A program made the translations under genes and the position numbers. The notes under the pieces were generated by a model. It was not told where the DNA came from and searched no databases. It saw only the letters and a list, made by a program, of their open reading frames with translations. From assembly GCF_025628895.1 (NCBI RefSeq), contig NZ_JAOTJC010000006.1, positions 190,733-254,732 on the forward strand: a stretch of DNA of 64,000 nt, read 5' to 3'. Below are positions 1 through 10,483 of the stretch, one piece after another; the stretch's first letter is position 1, and the number at the start of each line of letters is the position of its first letter. This DNA is from Alteromonas salexigens (GTDB taxonomy: Bacteria; Pseudomonadota; Gammaproteobacteria; Enterobacterales; Alteromonadaceae).

Positions 1-1
1 C

Positions 2-78
2 GGAGCGGTAGTTCAGTTGGTTAGAATACCGGCCTGTCACGCCGGGGGTCGCGGGTTCGAGTCCCGTCCGCTCCGCCA
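2..78 (+). tRNA. tRNA-Asp (anticodon GTC)
   Basis: The cloverleaf is complete. The acceptor stem GGAGCGG pairs with CCGCTCC, the anticodon loop reads CTGTCAC with anticodon GTC, and the T arm contains GGTTCGAGTCC. The CCA end is encoded in the DNA. It carries aspartate to GAC and GAU codons. It lies at the window edge, so further tRNAs to the left may belong to the same transcript. Confidence 0.97.
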
Positions 79-82
79 CTAA

Positions 83-110
83 CGCTGTGAAAATTTCTTA
101 TTTTACAGCG
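83..110 (+). terminator. Stem-loop after tRNA-Asp
   Basis: CGCTGT and ACAGCG form a stem that is extended by an A-rich run facing a T-rich run. It sits five bases after the tRNA CCA end, so it could end the tRNA transcript. The tail after it (CTTATCTA) is only weakly T-rich, so it may instead be a processing or stabilising hairpin. Confidence 0.5.
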
Positions 111-241
111 CTTATCTACCCCATCATTATATCCTTGATATTCTTCTGTTTTGTGATTTTCTCTCGCTGCGATTGATGTTGGTATTCCCGTGTCTATCAG
201 GATACCATTTGCTTCATCGCTTATCAGAGGTACACGCAGAC

Positions 242-940
242 GTGGATGCAGTAATCAGATGCCAGGGGATCAGTAAATCCTACCAGGAAGAAAGTACAAC
301 GACGCCCGTATTACAGGACGTATCGTTTTCAGTAAATGCCGGTGAACAAATCGCTATACTGGGGAGTTCCGGTTCGGGTAAAAGTACCTTGCTGCATATC
401 CTGGGTGGGCTGGACTCTGCCGACACCGGTGAAGTACACATCAATGGTCAGCCAATTTTATCGCTGTCAGCCAAAGCCCTCGCGTCCCTGCGCAACCAGG
501 ATATTGGTTTTATCTATCAGTTTCACCATCTGCTACCGGAATTCACGGCTTTAGAAAACGTGGCTATGCCTTTGCTGATCAATGGCACCTCGCCGTCGGA
601 GGCCAATCGCCGGGCGGCCGAAAAGCTTGATCAGGTGGGCTTATCTCACCGCTTAACTCACAAGCCAGCGGCGCTGTCCGGTGGAGAACGTCAGCGGGTA
701 GCGATTGCCCGTGCGCTGGTTAATAATCCCAGTATTGTGCTGGCAGATGAGCCTACCGGTAATTTGGATCACCGCACAGGTGAGCAGGTGTATGCGTTAC
801 TGAAATCACTCAGCGAACAGCAGGGCACATGCTTTGTGGTCGTCACCCATGACCGCTCACTGGCTGCCCAGATGGATCGCACCCTCACCATTCGGGATGG
901 GCGTTTGGCAGAAACTCAGGTGAAGGAAACTGCATTATGA
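242..940 (+). CDS. lolD: LolD, ATPase of lipoprotein-releasing ABC transporter
   Basis: This ATPase powers release of outer-membrane lipoproteins from the inner membrane to the carrier LolA. The protein has a Walker A motif GSSGSGKST, a Q-loop region [17 protein letters not shown] that closely matches E. coli LolD, the ABC signature [15 protein letters not shown], and Walker [13 protein letters not shown] place the start at GTG 242 because AGAGG lies 11 bases upstream and the resulting 232 residues match the usual LolD length. An in-frame upstream start at 173 or 176 would add about 22 residues and has no ribosome binding site. The stop overlaps the start of lolE by four bases (ATGA). lolC does not lie between this gene and the tRNA. 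Confidence 0.95.
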   Translation: MDAVIRCQGISKSYQEESTTTPVLQDVSFSVNAGEQIAILGSSGSGKSTLLHILGGLDSADTGEVHINGQPILSLSAKALASLRNQDIGFIYQFHHLLPEFTALENVAMPLLINGTSPSEANRRAAEKLDQVGLSHRLTHKPAALSGGERQRVAIARALVNNPSIVLADEPTGNLDHRTGEQVYALLKSLSEQQGTCFVVVTHDRSLAAQMDRTLTIRDGRLAETQVKETAL

Positions 941-2172
941 TGCTGGCCTGGCAACTGGCTCAACGCTTCCGTCAGGCCAAACAGAAAAACCGCTTTATTT
1001 CGTTTATCTCGTTTTCCTCAACTGTTGGGATTGGTCTGGGTTGCTTTGTGTTGATCACCTTATTGAGCGTGATGAATGGTTTTGAGCGCGAGCTTACCCA
1101 ACGTATTTTATCCGTGATCCCCCATGGGGAAATTTATGCCACTGAAACTACGGGCATTCGCCACTGGCAGGCACAGCAACACCGGTTGCTGCAGGACCCG
1201 CGGGTGAAGACCGTGGAGCCTTACACCAAAATTACCGGTATGCTGCAATTCAAGGGCGATCTCAAGGCCGTAGAACTTACCGGCTTACAAATTGAAGACG
1301 CTACCGCACCCGGCTGGCGTGCCCATGTACAGGATAACCACTGGCAAACGTTTGTATCACACCCCGATGCGGTGTTGCTTGGTAAGGGGATTGCTAAGCG
1401 GTTGCAAATTAACCCGGGGGACCGGGTGCAGGTGTTGATCCCCACGATGACCGACGACATGTCGTTCAAAGCACCCCGGTCTGTGACGCTCATTGTAGCG
1501 GGTACGCTCAATATTGGCGGTGAGATGGATAACTACCTGGGAATGATGCACCTTAACAAAGCGTCTGCGGCAATGAACGTGGACTCTGGCGCCCAGGGCC
1601 TGCGCTTTACTCTGGCCGACCCGTTCTCTGCATACCAGACCATGCGTGATATTGGCTATACCTTCCCTCAGGCCGCGTTTATGTCGGACTGGACACGTAC
1701 CCAGGGGCATCTGTACAACGATATTCAGCTGGTGCGCGTAGTGGTTTATATCGCGCTGACCCTGGTGATAGCCGTGGCCTGCTTTAATATTGTATCTACG
1801 CTGGTGATGGCAGTAAGAGAAAAACGGGCTGCCATCGCTATCCTGAAAACTATGGGGGCTCCGGACGGGCTCATTCGTGCAGCATTTGTATTGCAGGGCA
1901 TGATAAACGGGGTGACGGGAATTGTGATTGGTACCCTGGCAGCGCTGGTAGTTGCGCCAAACCTGTCGGCCATTGTCGCCGCAGTGGAGGGTGCGCTAGG
2001 GATAAGCGTGTTATCCGGTGATATTTACTTTATTGATTTTCTGCCTACCGAACTGCATGGCAGTGACGTGATTATCACCGTGGCGGTGGCCTTTGTGCTG
2101 TGTATTCTTGCTACCTTGTATCCGGCTCATAAAGCGGTACAGAGTAAACCGGCCAGCGCATTGAATGGCTGA
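937..2172 (+). CDS. lolE: LolE, permease of lipoprotein-releasing ABC transporter
   Basis: This is an inner-membrane subunit of the LolCDE complex that extracts mature lipoproteins. The 411-residue protein has an N-terminal membrane helix near residues 23-45, a periplasmic domain of about 220 residues, and three C-terminal helices, as in the FtsX/MacB-type permeases. The segments [18 protein letters not shown] near the N terminus and [13 protein letters not shown] near the C terminus match E. coli LolE more closely than LolC. It is translationally coupled to lolD. The adjacent symporter gene is convergent, with only 13 bases between the two stop codons and no visible terminator. A one-permease LolF-type system is the alternative reading. 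Confidence 0.9.
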   Translation: MMLAWQLAQRFRQAKQKNRFISFISFSSTVGIGLGCFVLITLLSVMNGFERELTQRILSVIPHGEIYATETTGIRHWQAQQHRLLQDPRVKTVEPYTKITGMLQFKGDLKAVELTGLQIEDATAPGWRAHVQDNHWQTFVSHPDAVLLGKGIAKRLQINPGDRVQVLIPTMTDDMSFKAPRSVTLIVAGTLNIGGEMDNYLGMMHLNKASAAMNVDSGAQGLRFTLADPFSAYQTMRDIGYTFPQAAFMSDWTRTQGHLYNDIQLVRVVVYIALTLVIAVACFNIVSTLVMAVREKRAAIAILKTMGAPDGLIRAAFVLQGMINGVTGIVIGTLAALVVAPNLSAIVAAVEGALGISVLSGDIYFIDFLPTELHGSDVIITVAVAFVLCILATLYPAHKAVQSKPASALNG

Positions 2173-2185
2173 CCGGTAAACGCTA

Positions 2186-3532
2186 TCAACTATTGCGGTC
2201 GAAGTGTTGCAGGTCGACGTCTTCTTCCTTCTCGCCGGCCGCAGGATCATTATAAACTGACTCGTCCAGCTCGTTCTCACTCTTGGCCACCACACACGAG
2301 ACCATACAGTCACCGGTAATATTCACCGCTGTGCGTGTCATATCCAGTAACCGGTCAACACCAATAATCAAGGCAATACCTTCTACTGGCAGGTTCACCT
2401 GCTGCAATACCATGGCCAGCATAATTAAGCCCACACCGGGGACGCCCGCTGTACCCACCGATGCCAGGGTCGCAGTCAGTACCACCATCAGGTAATCGGC
2501 CATACTCAGGTCTACCGCATACACCTGCGCGATAAATACCGTCGCGACACCCTGCATAATAGCTGTACCATCCATATTAATGGTGGCGCCCAACGGCAGT
2601 GTAAACGAAGACACTGAATTACCCACGCCAAGCTTGTTGCGGGCGGTTTCCATGGTCACCGGCAGCGTGGCACTGCTGCTCGAGGTACTGAATGCAAACA
2701 GGGCAGCTTCCCGCATTTTCATAAATAAAATCATCGGGTTCAGACCGGTCAACAGTTTCAATAACACGGAGTAGGTGACCAGACCGTGGATCACCAGCAC
2801 TGCCAGCACTAAGCCGAAATATTTCGCCAGACTGAAGATCGTATCCACGCCAATAGTGGCAAACAGCTTTGCCATCAACACGAACACGCCGTATGGCGCC
2901 AGGTTCATAATGATGGTAACCAGCTTCATGATGACGGTATTAATATCTTCAAAGAAGGCACTGATGCGTTTACCCGCTTCTCCCGTCATCGCCATCGCGA
3001 TACCGAACAGAACCGCAAATACGATGATTTGCAGCATATTTCCTTCGGCCATCGAGTTAATCGGGTTGGTGGGGAACATGTTTACGAACACCTCAGACAG
3101 ACTGGGCGGTGTGTTCGCTACGTATTCATTTTCAGTACTTAAGTTGAGGTTTTCGCCGGGTGAAACCAGCAAACCCAGACTAATCGCCAGTGACACTGCG
3201 ATGCCGGTAGTGACAATATATAAGCCTACCGATTTGGCGCCTAAACGCCCGAGTTTACTGGGCTCGGTTAGGCTGCTGGTACCACAGATCAATGAAACGA
3301 AAACCAGTGGCACGACCAGCATTTTTAAGCTGGCAATGAATATCTGGCCGAGAGTGGAAAATATACCTTCTACCAGAATGCCATACGTTGAGAAGGAGAA
3401 ACCAAATATCGAAAAGGTGAAATCTCCGCTATCATCAAACAGCAATTGAAGCAGTGCGCCGATAATGATTCCGGCGACCATGCCGATAAATATTCTGGTG
3501 GTAAGGCTATATTTGTGTGCATTTTGAGACAT
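2186..3532 (-). CDS. Dicarboxylate/amino acid:cation symporter (DAACS family, GltP-like)
   Basis: This is a membrane symporter of the GltP/GltT/DctA type, which brings glutamate, aspartate or C4-dicarboxylates into the cell with sodium or protons. The 448-residue protein shows multiple hydrophobic segments and the family hallmarks: a serine-rich hairpin (FSTSSSSATLPVT), the TM7 motif PLGATINMDGTAI, and a second hairpin region TASVGTAGVPG-like near residue 350. The C-terminal tail is acidic (GEKEEDVD). The exact substrate cannot be told from sequence. It stands alone, convergent with lolE and divergent from the Ig-repeat lipoprotein gene. Confidence 0.93.
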   Translation of the reverse strand: MSQNAHKYSLTTRIFIGMVAGIIIGALLQLLFDDSGDFTFSIFGFSFSTYGILVEGIFSTLGQIFIASLKMLVVPLVFVSLICGTSSLTEPSKLGRLGAKSVGLYIVTTGIAVSLAISLGLLVSPGENLNLSTENEYVANTPPSLSEVFVNMFPTNPINSMAEGNMLQIIVFAVLFGIAMAMTGEAGKRISAFFEDINTVIMKLVTIIMNLAPYGVFVLMAKLFATIGVDTIFSLAKYFGLVLAVLVIHGLVTYSVLLKLLTGLNPMILFMKMREAALFAFSTSSSSATLPVTMETARNKLGVGNSVSSFTLPLGATINMDGTAIMQGVATVFIAQVYAVDLSMADYLMVVLTATLASVGTAGVPGVGLIMLAMVLQQVNLPVEGIALIIGVDRLLDMTRTAVNITGDCMVSCVVAKSENELDESVYNDPAAGEKEEDVDLQHFDRNS

Positions 3533-3650
3533 GTATGTTCCCTGAGCATATTTTATTATTCTGAATTGCCCGTGTAGTTTGCCAGATTCTTGCTTATTTT
3601 AAACGTGTAAACGACCCAATTGTCATTAAAAGAGGTCCAGGAAGACAACC

Positions 3651-5945
3651 ATGCGAGCATTATTGAAGTCGCTGACGCTACTCAGCACACTATTTGTACT
3701 TATTGCCTGCGGAGGAGGTGGTTCGGTTTCCAGGGATGGTAATGATGGTGATGACGGCGACGGCGGTGGTACTCCCCCTGAACCGACTATCAGCATCAGC
3801 CTGTCATTGGCTGACAGTGATGGCAACGCTGACAGTGACCTGACCATCGACAACCCACTGACACTCACTGCTACCGTAACCAACTCTGACGGCGACGCAG
3901 TCGGTGATACCTTAGTGACGTTCTCACTGAGTAATGACAGCCTGGCCTCGTTTTCAAATGACACCGGTACCGCCCGTACCAACGCCAGCGGTGTGGCAAC
4001 CATCGGCATGACCGTGGGCGCCCTGGCCGGTGACGGCGCGGTCACGGCTACTATTCCGTCTGGTGAAGAGGGCAGCACCACCTTCTCATCCAGTGGCAGT
4101 GGTGGCGGCAGTGTTCAGCCGGCAACACTACAACTCTTCGCCAGCGCTGTGCAGCTGGCTTCCAGTGGTTCTGATGACGTCGAACTGATTGCACTGGTGA
4201 AAAATGAACAAAGTGTGCTTATGGAAGGCGTGGAAGTAAGCTTTTCGGTAAGCAACCAGGCGGACGTTGAGCTGCAGCTGACCCAGCCTACCACCACCGC
4301 TGATGGTACGGCGAGGGCACGCTTAACGACGTTAAACAATGCCACAAACCGGGTTGTAACGGTTACCGCGCAAACCGGTACGTTTGTCGAGACGGTCGAC
4401 ATCGAAATTTTCGGTACGGATGTGACCATTAATGGCACTACCGAAGGTGGGACGGCTTCAGTGATCCTCAACGACTCTGTCGATTTGACCTTACGCGTAC
4501 AGGACTCCGATGGCGTGGCTGTACCGAATCAGTCCATTCAGTTAGCGGTAGACAACGGTTTATTAGACGATATATCAACAGAAGCAGATGAAGCATCGGC
4601 CACACTTACTGTAACCACTTCTGCAAATGGCCAGGCGAGCGTGAAGTATACCGGGACTGTCTCAGGTACCGATACGCTTACTGCAGCAGCGTTGGGTGAC
4701 GCGTACGGTGATGCCGATGGTGATGGTTTCAAGATTTTTGTACAGGAAGATGAATTCTTCTTTTCTTCCATACCGGCAGGTGATACCCCGCTGAACACAC
4801 AGGAAACGCTGACCGTTAGTTGGCGTAAAGACGGTAGTCCATTTGCAGACGGTGATGTGACATTCAGTGCGTCTCGCGGCACCATAGTCGATGGGCAGGC
4901 GACGGGAACGACCAATGCCGATGGTGAGGCCAGTTTCACGATCAGTTCAACGAATGCCGGGAAGTCGTCAATTACGGCGACGGGCATTGACGATGAAGGC
5001 AATGAGGTCAGCGCTCGCGTAGACATTGAGTTTGTGGCGACTGTACCCCATGTGATGCAGGCGGATGCCACGCCGGATCTGATAGGTCCAGACGGCCAGA
5101 CCAGCACCATCACTGCTATTGTGCGGGACGTCGACGGTAACCTGGTAAAAAATACTGTAGTAAACTTTAACGTGGACGACACCAGTACCGGCACTATTTC
5201 ACCGTCGCAGTCGACCACCGACAGCAACGGCGTGGCTTCAACAGTATTTACTTCGGGCTCGGTTACCAGCGAAGATGCAGTTGTAGTGACTGCGGCTGTC
5301 AGTGGTATGAGTGAAGTCAGTGACACAGTGACGCTCACGGTGGGCAACCGTGCATTTGATGTTTCAATAGGTACCGGTAACGTGGTATTGAGCCCTGACA
5401 ACGCCACCTACCTGAAAGAGTTTGCGGTATTTGTGACCGATTCGGTCGGTCAACCGGTTGAGGGGGTGTCACTGACAGCCTCTACCACGCCTACCAAATT
5501 TGCTAACAATGGCATGTACCGAAAAGGTTTCTGGATTTGGAACGGCACAGTCTGGGTAATCACCAATAATGACGTGGACCCCGTCCGCACCGGCCTGACT
5601 GCAGAGTGTACCAACGAGGATATTAATGCCGACGGTATCTTAAATGCGGGGGAAGATAATAACAACGATGGTTTCCTGACCCCTGGTATCGTAGGTGCAC
5701 TGTCGTTTGCCGGCGGTAACGTCACCGATGAGAATGGTCAGGCTACTTTGGAATTGCGATATCCAAAAGCTTACGCGCCTTGGTATGATACTGAAATTAC
5801 TGTATTTGCGCAGTCCACGGGTAGTGAAGCCAGCGCGTCGACGATATTTACATTGAGTGCGGCTGCGTCTGATCTGGATGATGAGGCTGAGCAGCCACCG
5901 CCGAGCCCGTTTGGCGTTAGTGATTCTTGTAACGATATTTTTTAA
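3651..5945 (+). CDS. Large lipoprotein with tandem bacterial Ig-like (Big_1/invasin-type) domains
   Basis: The 764-residue protein starts with a lipoprotein signal peptide ending in the lipobox LIAC, followed by a Gly/Asp-rich linker. It then carries a tandem series of roughly 100-residue Ig-like repeats, recognisable by recurring elements such as TNADGEASFTISS, TDSNGVASTVFTS and TANGQASVKYTG that fit the invasin/intimin Big_1 family. Near residues 650-680 an Asp/Asn-rich stretch (DINADGILNAGEDNNNDG) looks like an EF-hand or dockerin-type calcium loop. Two cysteines near the end of the protein could form a disulfide. It is probably surface-exposed and adhesive or structural. No beta-barrel translocator domain is present. 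A terminator follows directly. Confidence 0.85.
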   Translation: MRALLKSLTLLSTLFVLIACGGGGSVSRDGNDGDDGDGGGTPPEPTISISLSLADSDGNADSDLTIDNPLTLTATVTNSDGDAVGDTLVTFSLSNDSLASFSNDTGTARTNASGVATIGMTVGALAGDGAVTATIPSGEEGSTTFSSSGSGGGSVQPATLQLFASAVQLASSGSDDVELIALVKNEQSVLMEGVEVSFSVSNQADVELQLTQPTTTADGTARARLTTLNNATNRVVTVTAQTGTFVETVDIEIFGTDVTINGTTEGGTASVILNDSVDLTLRVQDSDGVAVPNQSIQLAVDNGLLDDISTEADEASATLTVTTSANGQASVKYTGTVSGTDTLTAAALGDAYGDADGDGFKIFVQEDEFFFSSIPAGDTPLNTQETLTVSWRKDGSPFADGDVTFSASRGTIVDGQATGTTNADGEASFTISSTNAGKSSITATGIDDEGNEVSARVDIEFVATVPHVMQADATPDLIGPDGQTSTITAIVRDVDGNLVKNTVVNFNVDDTSTGTISPSQSTTDSNGVASTVFTSGSVTSEDAVVVTAAVSGMSEVSDTVTLTVGNRAFDVSIGTGNVVLSPDNATYLKEFAVFVTDSVGQPVEGVSLTASTTPTKFANNGMYRKGFWIWNGTVWVITNNDVDPVRTGLTAECTNEDINADGILNAGEDNNNDGFLTPGIVGALSFAGGNVTDENGQATLELRYPKAYAPWYDTEITVFAQSTGSEASASTIFTLSAAASDLDDEAEQPPPSPFGVSDSCNDIF

Positions 5946-5952
5946 TACGTTT

Positions 5953-5975
5953 AGCCCGGCTCGCCGGGCTTTTTT
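5953..5975 (+). terminator. Rho-independent terminator of the Ig-repeat lipoprotein gene
   Basis: AGCCCGG and CCGGGCT form a perfect 7-bp stem with loop CTCG, followed by six T residues. It starts eight bases after the stop codon. Confidence 0.93.
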
Positions 5976-6060
5976 GCGCCCCTCTGTGGAGCTAAGTAAG
6001 CAATCAGGCGCGATAAAGACGTAGTCGACTGTGAAGGTGATAACGCTCTTTCAATGAACC

Positions 6061-6089
6061 AAAAAAAACCGGCAATGCCGGTTTTTTTG
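6061..6089 (-). terminator. Bidirectional terminator downstream of astB
   Basis: CCGGC and GCCGG flank the loop AAT, with eight A residues on the left and seven T residues on the right, so it can act in both directions. It lies 22 bases beyond the astB stop on the minus strand and backs up the terminator at 5953 on the plus strand. Confidence 0.88.
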
Positions 6090-6110
6090 TTTCACTGAAG
6101 GGGGCAACGG

Positions 6111-7451
6111 TCAGTCGCGCTGGAACGGGTAGACTGATCCCAGTTTCAGGATTTGGGTCAGCTCATCCAATGCCGTACGCGATTCTGTTACCAACAGCGG
6201 GTCACGCAGATCGTTTTCAGTAAGCTCATCCCGGTAATTGTTGTCTATCCACTTATTCAGGCGGTCAAACTGTGCATCAGAAATCAGTGTATTCGGGTTC
6301 ACTGCATCCAGTTCCTGCTCTGTTAGGGCGACACGCAGTCGCAGACAGGCCGGGCCGCCCCCGTTCCGCATGCTCTGCTTAACGTCAAAGTAATTAACTG
6401 ACTTAATGGGTGTGCCCTTGTCTGCCAGAGCGTCCAGGTAGCTGCTAACCGCTTTATTTTCCTGACACTCAGTCGGAGCAATAATTGTCATGTCACCGGA
6501 AGGCAAGGTGATTATCTGGGTATTGAACAGATAGGTCTTCACCGCATCCAGCACGGATACTTCGGAGGTTTTCACTTCAATGAAGTGCAGCGGATGATCG
6601 CCGAACTTGTTGCGAATTTCAGCCAGTTTCGCCTCAGTTTCAGCAAATGCCTGCTCGTGATAGAACAACACATTCTGGTTGCCAACCGCAATGACGTCAT
6701 TGTGGAACACACCCTGGTCAATGACATCGGGATTCTGTTGAATATATACCACCTGCTCATCACTCAGTCCGTGCAAGCGGGCAATGGCCTGGCTGGCTTC
6801 CAGTGTCTGACGGGCAGGGTATTTGCGGGGTGCGGGCTTACTGCTGTCAAAGGCATGTCGGCCATAAACAAACAACTCAAGGCCGGCATGCCCGTAATCG
6901 GTACACAGGCGGGTGTGGTTAGCCGCGCCTTCGTCACCAAAGTGCTCGTTATCAGGCAGATGCTTATGATGTGCGAAGTATTTGTCGTTATCAAAGGTAG
7001 CTTTCAGGATGCGCCCTGTCACCGCTGGTTCCAGCGACCTGTGAAACTTGTTGGTCAGGTTAGCCGGAGTAAAGTGAACACGCCCATCCGCGGTGTCTGC
7101 ACTGGGTGAAACAGTGGCCGCATTGGCAGTCCACATACTGGAGGCCGAACAGCAGGCCAGCATCACCTGACGAGCCTGTTTAGCCGCAGCTTCCAGCACA
7201 GCGCCATCAGAACCGGTAAAGCCTAAGCGACGAAGCGTGGCGAGGTCAGGGCGCTCCTGAGGGGCCAGAACGCCTTGTTGCATACCCATGTCTGACAGTG
7301 CCTTCATTTTTGCCAGGCCCTGCTTAGCGGCTTGCTTAGGACTACTGACCGCATTGGCGTTGCTGAGTGAGGCAACATTGCCAAACGAAAGTCCTGCGTA
7401 ATTGTGGGTAGGGCCCACGAGACCGTCAAAATTCACTTCGTATTGCTTCAT
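6111..7451 (-). CDS. astB: AstB, N-succinylarginine dihydrolase
   Basis: This enzyme hydrolyses N2-succinylarginine to succinylornithine, CO2 and two ammonia, the second step of the arginine succinyltransferase (AST) pathway. The N terminus [22 protein letters not shown] is the family hallmark. [18 protein letters not shown] and [13 protein letters not shown] carry the expected catalytic His and Cys regions. I use the ATG at 7451 (446 residues) because the reverse strand has AGAGGGA six to seven bases upstream and the product then begins like E. coli AstB. A start ten codons upstream is also open. No other ast gene is nearby, so the pathway is split in this genome or continues elsewhere. Confidence 0.96.
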   Translation of the reverse strand: MKQYEVNFDGLVGPTHNYAGLSFGNVASLSNANAVSSPKQAAKQGLAKMKALSDMGMQQGVLAPQERPDLATLRRLGFTGSDGAVLEAAAKQARQVMLACCSASSMWTANAATVSPSADTADGRVHFTPANLTNKFHRSLEPAVTGRILKATFDNDKYFAHHKHLPDNEHFGDEGAANHTRLCTDYGHAGLELFVYGRHAFDSSKPAPRKYPARQTLEASQAIARLHGLSDEQVVYIQQNPDVIDQGVFHNDVIAVGNQNVLFYHEQAFAETEAKLAEIRNKFGDHPLHFIEVKTSEVSVLDAVKTYLFNTQIITLPSGDMTIIAPTECQENKAVSSYLDALADKGTPIKSVNYFDVKQSMRNGGGPACLRLRVALTEQELDAVNPNTLISDAQFDRLNKWIDNNYRDELTENDLRDPLLVTESRTALDELTQILKLGSVYPFQRD

Positions 7452-7810
7452 ACTTTCCCTCTGTGCTGTTACCGGTAGCATGTGCTACCTTTTCTTGCAG
7501 GTACTCAGGAATGAAAAAACAGACTCTATAAGTCCTTGTTTCCTGAGCTAGCCTGATTGAGAATAGCGTCGAATGAGCGGCATTATACGGGTTTTCCATT
7601 GCTTGCCAATCAAGGTGGTTAAATTATAGGCAGAATTCCCGGCGCTGGTGGAGGCAAGACAGAATAACTATTAAGAAGATCTTGTTTTCCATTCACTTTG
7701 TAGATATATGTTAAAAAAGCACGGGCGCTCAAAGGCCACATCAAAGCGTTCGTATCTCACACAAAACGATGCAGTAAATCGTTTTAAATCAATAGGTTTA
7801 GTTCAATTAT
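7452..7810. other. Intergenic region between astB and topA
   Basis: This 359-bp divergent region must hold promoters for astB and topA. The best plus-strand candidate is TTGTTT at 7682 and TATATG at 7705, 17 bases apart, leaving a leader of about 100 bases for topA. No small gene, repeat or convincing operator was seen. Confidence 0.4.
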
Positions 7811-10477
7811 ATGGCAAAATCACTGGTCATAGTCGAGTCGCCAGCCAAAGCGAAAACGATAAATAAATATCTCGGCAAAGATTTTATCGTAAAAAGTTCG
7901 GTAGGCCATGTCCGCGATCTCCCGACCAAAGCACTGGGTAAAGTCGAGCCCAAGAAAAGTGCAAAAGAATTGAAAACGCTGAGCGAAGAAGAGAAGTCAG
8001 CGTACCTGCGGCGTCATGAATACAACAAACTGGTAGACCGGATGGGCGTAGATCCGGAGCAAAACTGGAAAGCCCATTATCAGGTGCTGCAAGGCAAAGA
8101 AAAAGTTGTTAATGAATTGAAAAAGCTGGCCAAAGACGCTGACACTATTTATCTCGCAACGGATTTGGACCGCGAAGGGGAGGCAATAGCCTGGCACCTG
8201 CAGGAGCTCTTGGGCGGCAAAGAAAAAACCTATCAGCGGGTAGTGTTTAACGAAATTACCAAAAATGCGATTCAGGAAGCGTTTTCCCATCCCGGCGAAG
8301 TGAATACCCACCGGGTGAATGCGCAACAGGCGCGCCGGTTCCTTGACCGGGTAGTGGGCTTCATGGTGTCGCCGCTGTTATGGAAAAAGATTGCCCGAGG
8401 CTTGTCAGCCGGACGGGTTCAGTCGGTGGCAGTGCGTCTGGTGGTTGAGCGTGAGCGTGAAATCAAAGCGTTCGTACCGGAAGAGTTCTGGGACGTCCAT
8501 GCCGATCTGACAACCGAACAGAAAAATGCCTTACGCATGATGGTAAATAAGCATCAGGGCAAAGCATTTAAACCCAAAAATAAAGCCGAAACCGACACTG
8601 CGCTGAGCGAGCTGAAAGGCGCCAGTTATCAGGTGGAAAGCCGGGAATCAAAGCCTACCCAGAGCCGACCTTCGGCACCTTTCATCACCTCTACACTGCA
8701 GCAGGCAGCGAGCACGCGGCTTGGCTTTGGTGTAAAGAAAACCATGATGATGGCGCAGCGTCTGTATGAAGCAGGGCATATTACCTATATGCGTACTGAC
8801 TCAACCAACCTGAGTCAGGAAGCGCTTGATAGCTGCCGGGAATATATTGAAGATAATTTCGGCAACGCCTACCTGCCTGCATCGCCCCTTCGCTATGGCA
8901 GCAAAGAGGGCGCACAGGAAGCGCACGAAGCTATCAGACCGTCAAACGTGGCGATTAAGGCAGACTCCCTTAAGGAAATGGAACGCGACGCGCAGCGCTT
9001 ATACGAGCTGATTTGGCGTCAGTTCGTGGCGTGTCAGATGACCCCGGCTAAATACGATGCCACTACCATTAAAGTGGCCGCTGGAAATTATGAACTGACT
9101 GCCAAGGGCCGGGTGCTGAAGTTTGATGGCTGGACTCGTGTGCAGCCTCAGCTGCGCAAGAAAGGCGACGAAGAGCTGACTCTGCCGGATGTTAAGCAGG
9201 GTGATGTGCTTAATTTGAAAGCGCTGGATCCCAAACAGCATTTCACCAAGCCGGTGGCCCGCTACAATGAAGCTTCACTGGTAAAAGAGCTGGAAAAGCG
9301 CGGCATTGGCCGCCCGTCTACTTACGCCAGTATTATTTCCACTATTCAGGATCGCGGCTATGTGCGACTGGATAATAAACGCTTCTATGCTGAAAAAATG
9401 GGTGAAATTGTAAACGACAGGTTGATGGAAAACTTCGACGACCTGATGAGCTACGATTTTACCGCCAACATGGAACAGCACCTCGATGACATTGCCGAAG
9501 GCAATAAAGACTGGAAACAGGTGCTGAACGACTTCTACAGTGATTTTTATAATAAATTACTGACTGCAGAAAAAGATACCGAAGAAGGTGGCATGCGCGC
9601 TAACGTTGCGGTGCCGGCTGGTATCACCTGTGAAAAGTGTGGTCGTGAGATGAACATCAGAACCGCTTCAACCGGCGTGTTCCTAGGCTGTTCAGGTTAT
9701 AACCTGCCGCCGAAAGAGCGTTGCACCAACACCATGAATCTGACCCCTGGCGATGAAGTGGTGAAAGTGGATAACGACGAAGAACTGGAAACCGAAGTAT
9801 TACGGGCCAAAAAGCGTTGTCAGATTTGTAGCACGGCGATGGACAGCTATCTGGTGGATGAAACCCGCAAGTTGCATGTCTGCGGCAACACGCCAACCTG
9901 TCCGGGCACTCTGGTGGAAACCGGTACCTTTAAAATTAAAGGCTACGACGGTCCTGTGATTGAATGCGACAAGTGCGGCAGTGACATGGAGCTGAAAAAC
10001 GGGCGTTTTGGTAAGTACTTCGGGTGCTCCAATGACGAGTGTAAAAACACCCGTAAGTTGCTTCGTAACGGCGAACCCGCGCCACCAAAAGAAGACCCGG
10101 TAGATTTACCTGAGCTACCTTGTGAGAAAACCGACGCCCATTTTGTACTCCGGGATGGTGCCTCCGGTATTTTCCTTGCGGCCCACAACTTCCCTAAGTC
10201 GCGGGAGACTCGTGCGCCGAAAGTGGAAGAACTTGCGCGCTTCAGGGATAGAATTTCGCCGAAATTCTATTATCTTGCTGATGCGCCGCAGCAGGACCCA
10301 GACGGCAACCCGACCATAGTGCGGTTCAGTCGTAAGACCAAGCAACAGTACGTGATGTCAGAAAATGAAAATGGCAAAGCGAGTGGCTGGTCTGCCTGGT
10401 ACCAGAATGGCAAATGGGTAGCGCAGAGTGCGAAAAAAACTGCACCGAAGAAATCAACGGCAAAGAAAAAAGGGTGA
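7811..10477 (+). CDS. topA: DNA topoisomerase I (type IA)
   Basis: It relaxes negative supercoils through a covalent 5'-phosphotyrosyl link. The 888-residue protein opens with the Toprim domain ([29 protein letters not shown]). The active tyrosine near residue 326 lies in [12 protein letters not shown], and [13 protein letters not shown] marks domain IV. After about residue 600 come Cys-rich zinc repeats of the topo I C-terminal type (CEKCGREM...C, CQICSTAM...C, CDKCGSDM...CSNDEC). A final domain has a Lys-rich tail ([14 protein letters not shown]). The next gene starts within ten bases of the stop, so the two are probably co-transcribed. Confidence 0.97.
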   Translation: MAKSLVIVESPAKAKTINKYLGKDFIVKSSVGHVRDLPTKALGKVEPKKSAKELKTLSEEEKSAYLRRHEYNKLVDRMGVDPEQNWKAHYQVLQGKEKVVNELKKLAKDADTIYLATDLDREGEAIAWHLQELLGGKEKTYQRVVFNEITKNAIQEAFSHPGEVNTHRVNAQQARRFLDRVVGFMVSPLLWKKIARGLSAGRVQSVAVRLVVEREREIKAFVPEEFWDVHADLTTEQKNALRMMVNKHQGKAFKPKNKAETDTALSELKGASYQVESRESKPTQSRPSAPFITSTLQQAASTRLGFGVKKTMMMAQRLYEAGHITYMRTDSTNLSQEALDSCREYIEDNFGNAYLPASPLRYGSKEGAQEAHEAIRPSNVAIKADSLKEMERDAQRLYELIWRQFVACQMTPAKYDATTIKVAAGNYELTAKGRVLKFDGWTRVQPQLRKKGDEELTLPDVKQGDVLNLKALDPKQHFTKPVARYNEASLVKELEKRGIGRPSTYASIISTIQDRGYVRLDNKRFYAEKMGEIVNDRLMENFDDLMSYDFTANMEQHLDDIAEGNKDWKQVLNDFYSDFYNKLLTAEKDTEEGGMRANVAVPAGITCEKCGREMNIRTASTGVFLGCSGYNLPPKERCTNTMNLTPGDEVVKVDNDEELETEVLRAKKRCQICSTAMDSYLVDETRKLHVCGNTPTCPGTLVETGTFKIKGYDGPVIECDKCGSDMELKNGRFGKYFGCSNDECKNTRKLLRNGEPAPPKEDPVDLPELPCEKTDAHFVLRDGASGIFLAAHNFPKSRETRAPKVEELARFRDRISPKFYYLADAPQQDPDGNPTIVRFSRKTKQQYVMSENENGKASGWSAWYQNGKWVAQSAKKTAPKKSTAKKKG

Positions 10478-10483
10478 TTGAGA

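Noticed and set aside
2775..3449. 224-codon plus-strand frame opposite the symporter gene
   Set aside because: The minus-strand frame has all the DAACS family motifs; this is its shadow.
4538..5407. 289-codon minus-strand frame opposite the Ig-repeat lipoprotein
   Set aside because: Ser/Thr/Val-rich shadow of the repetitive plus-strand gene, with no start signals of its own.
6585..7109. 174-codon plus-strand frame opposite astB
   Set aside because: AstB is clearly recognised on the minus strand and this frame shows no family features.
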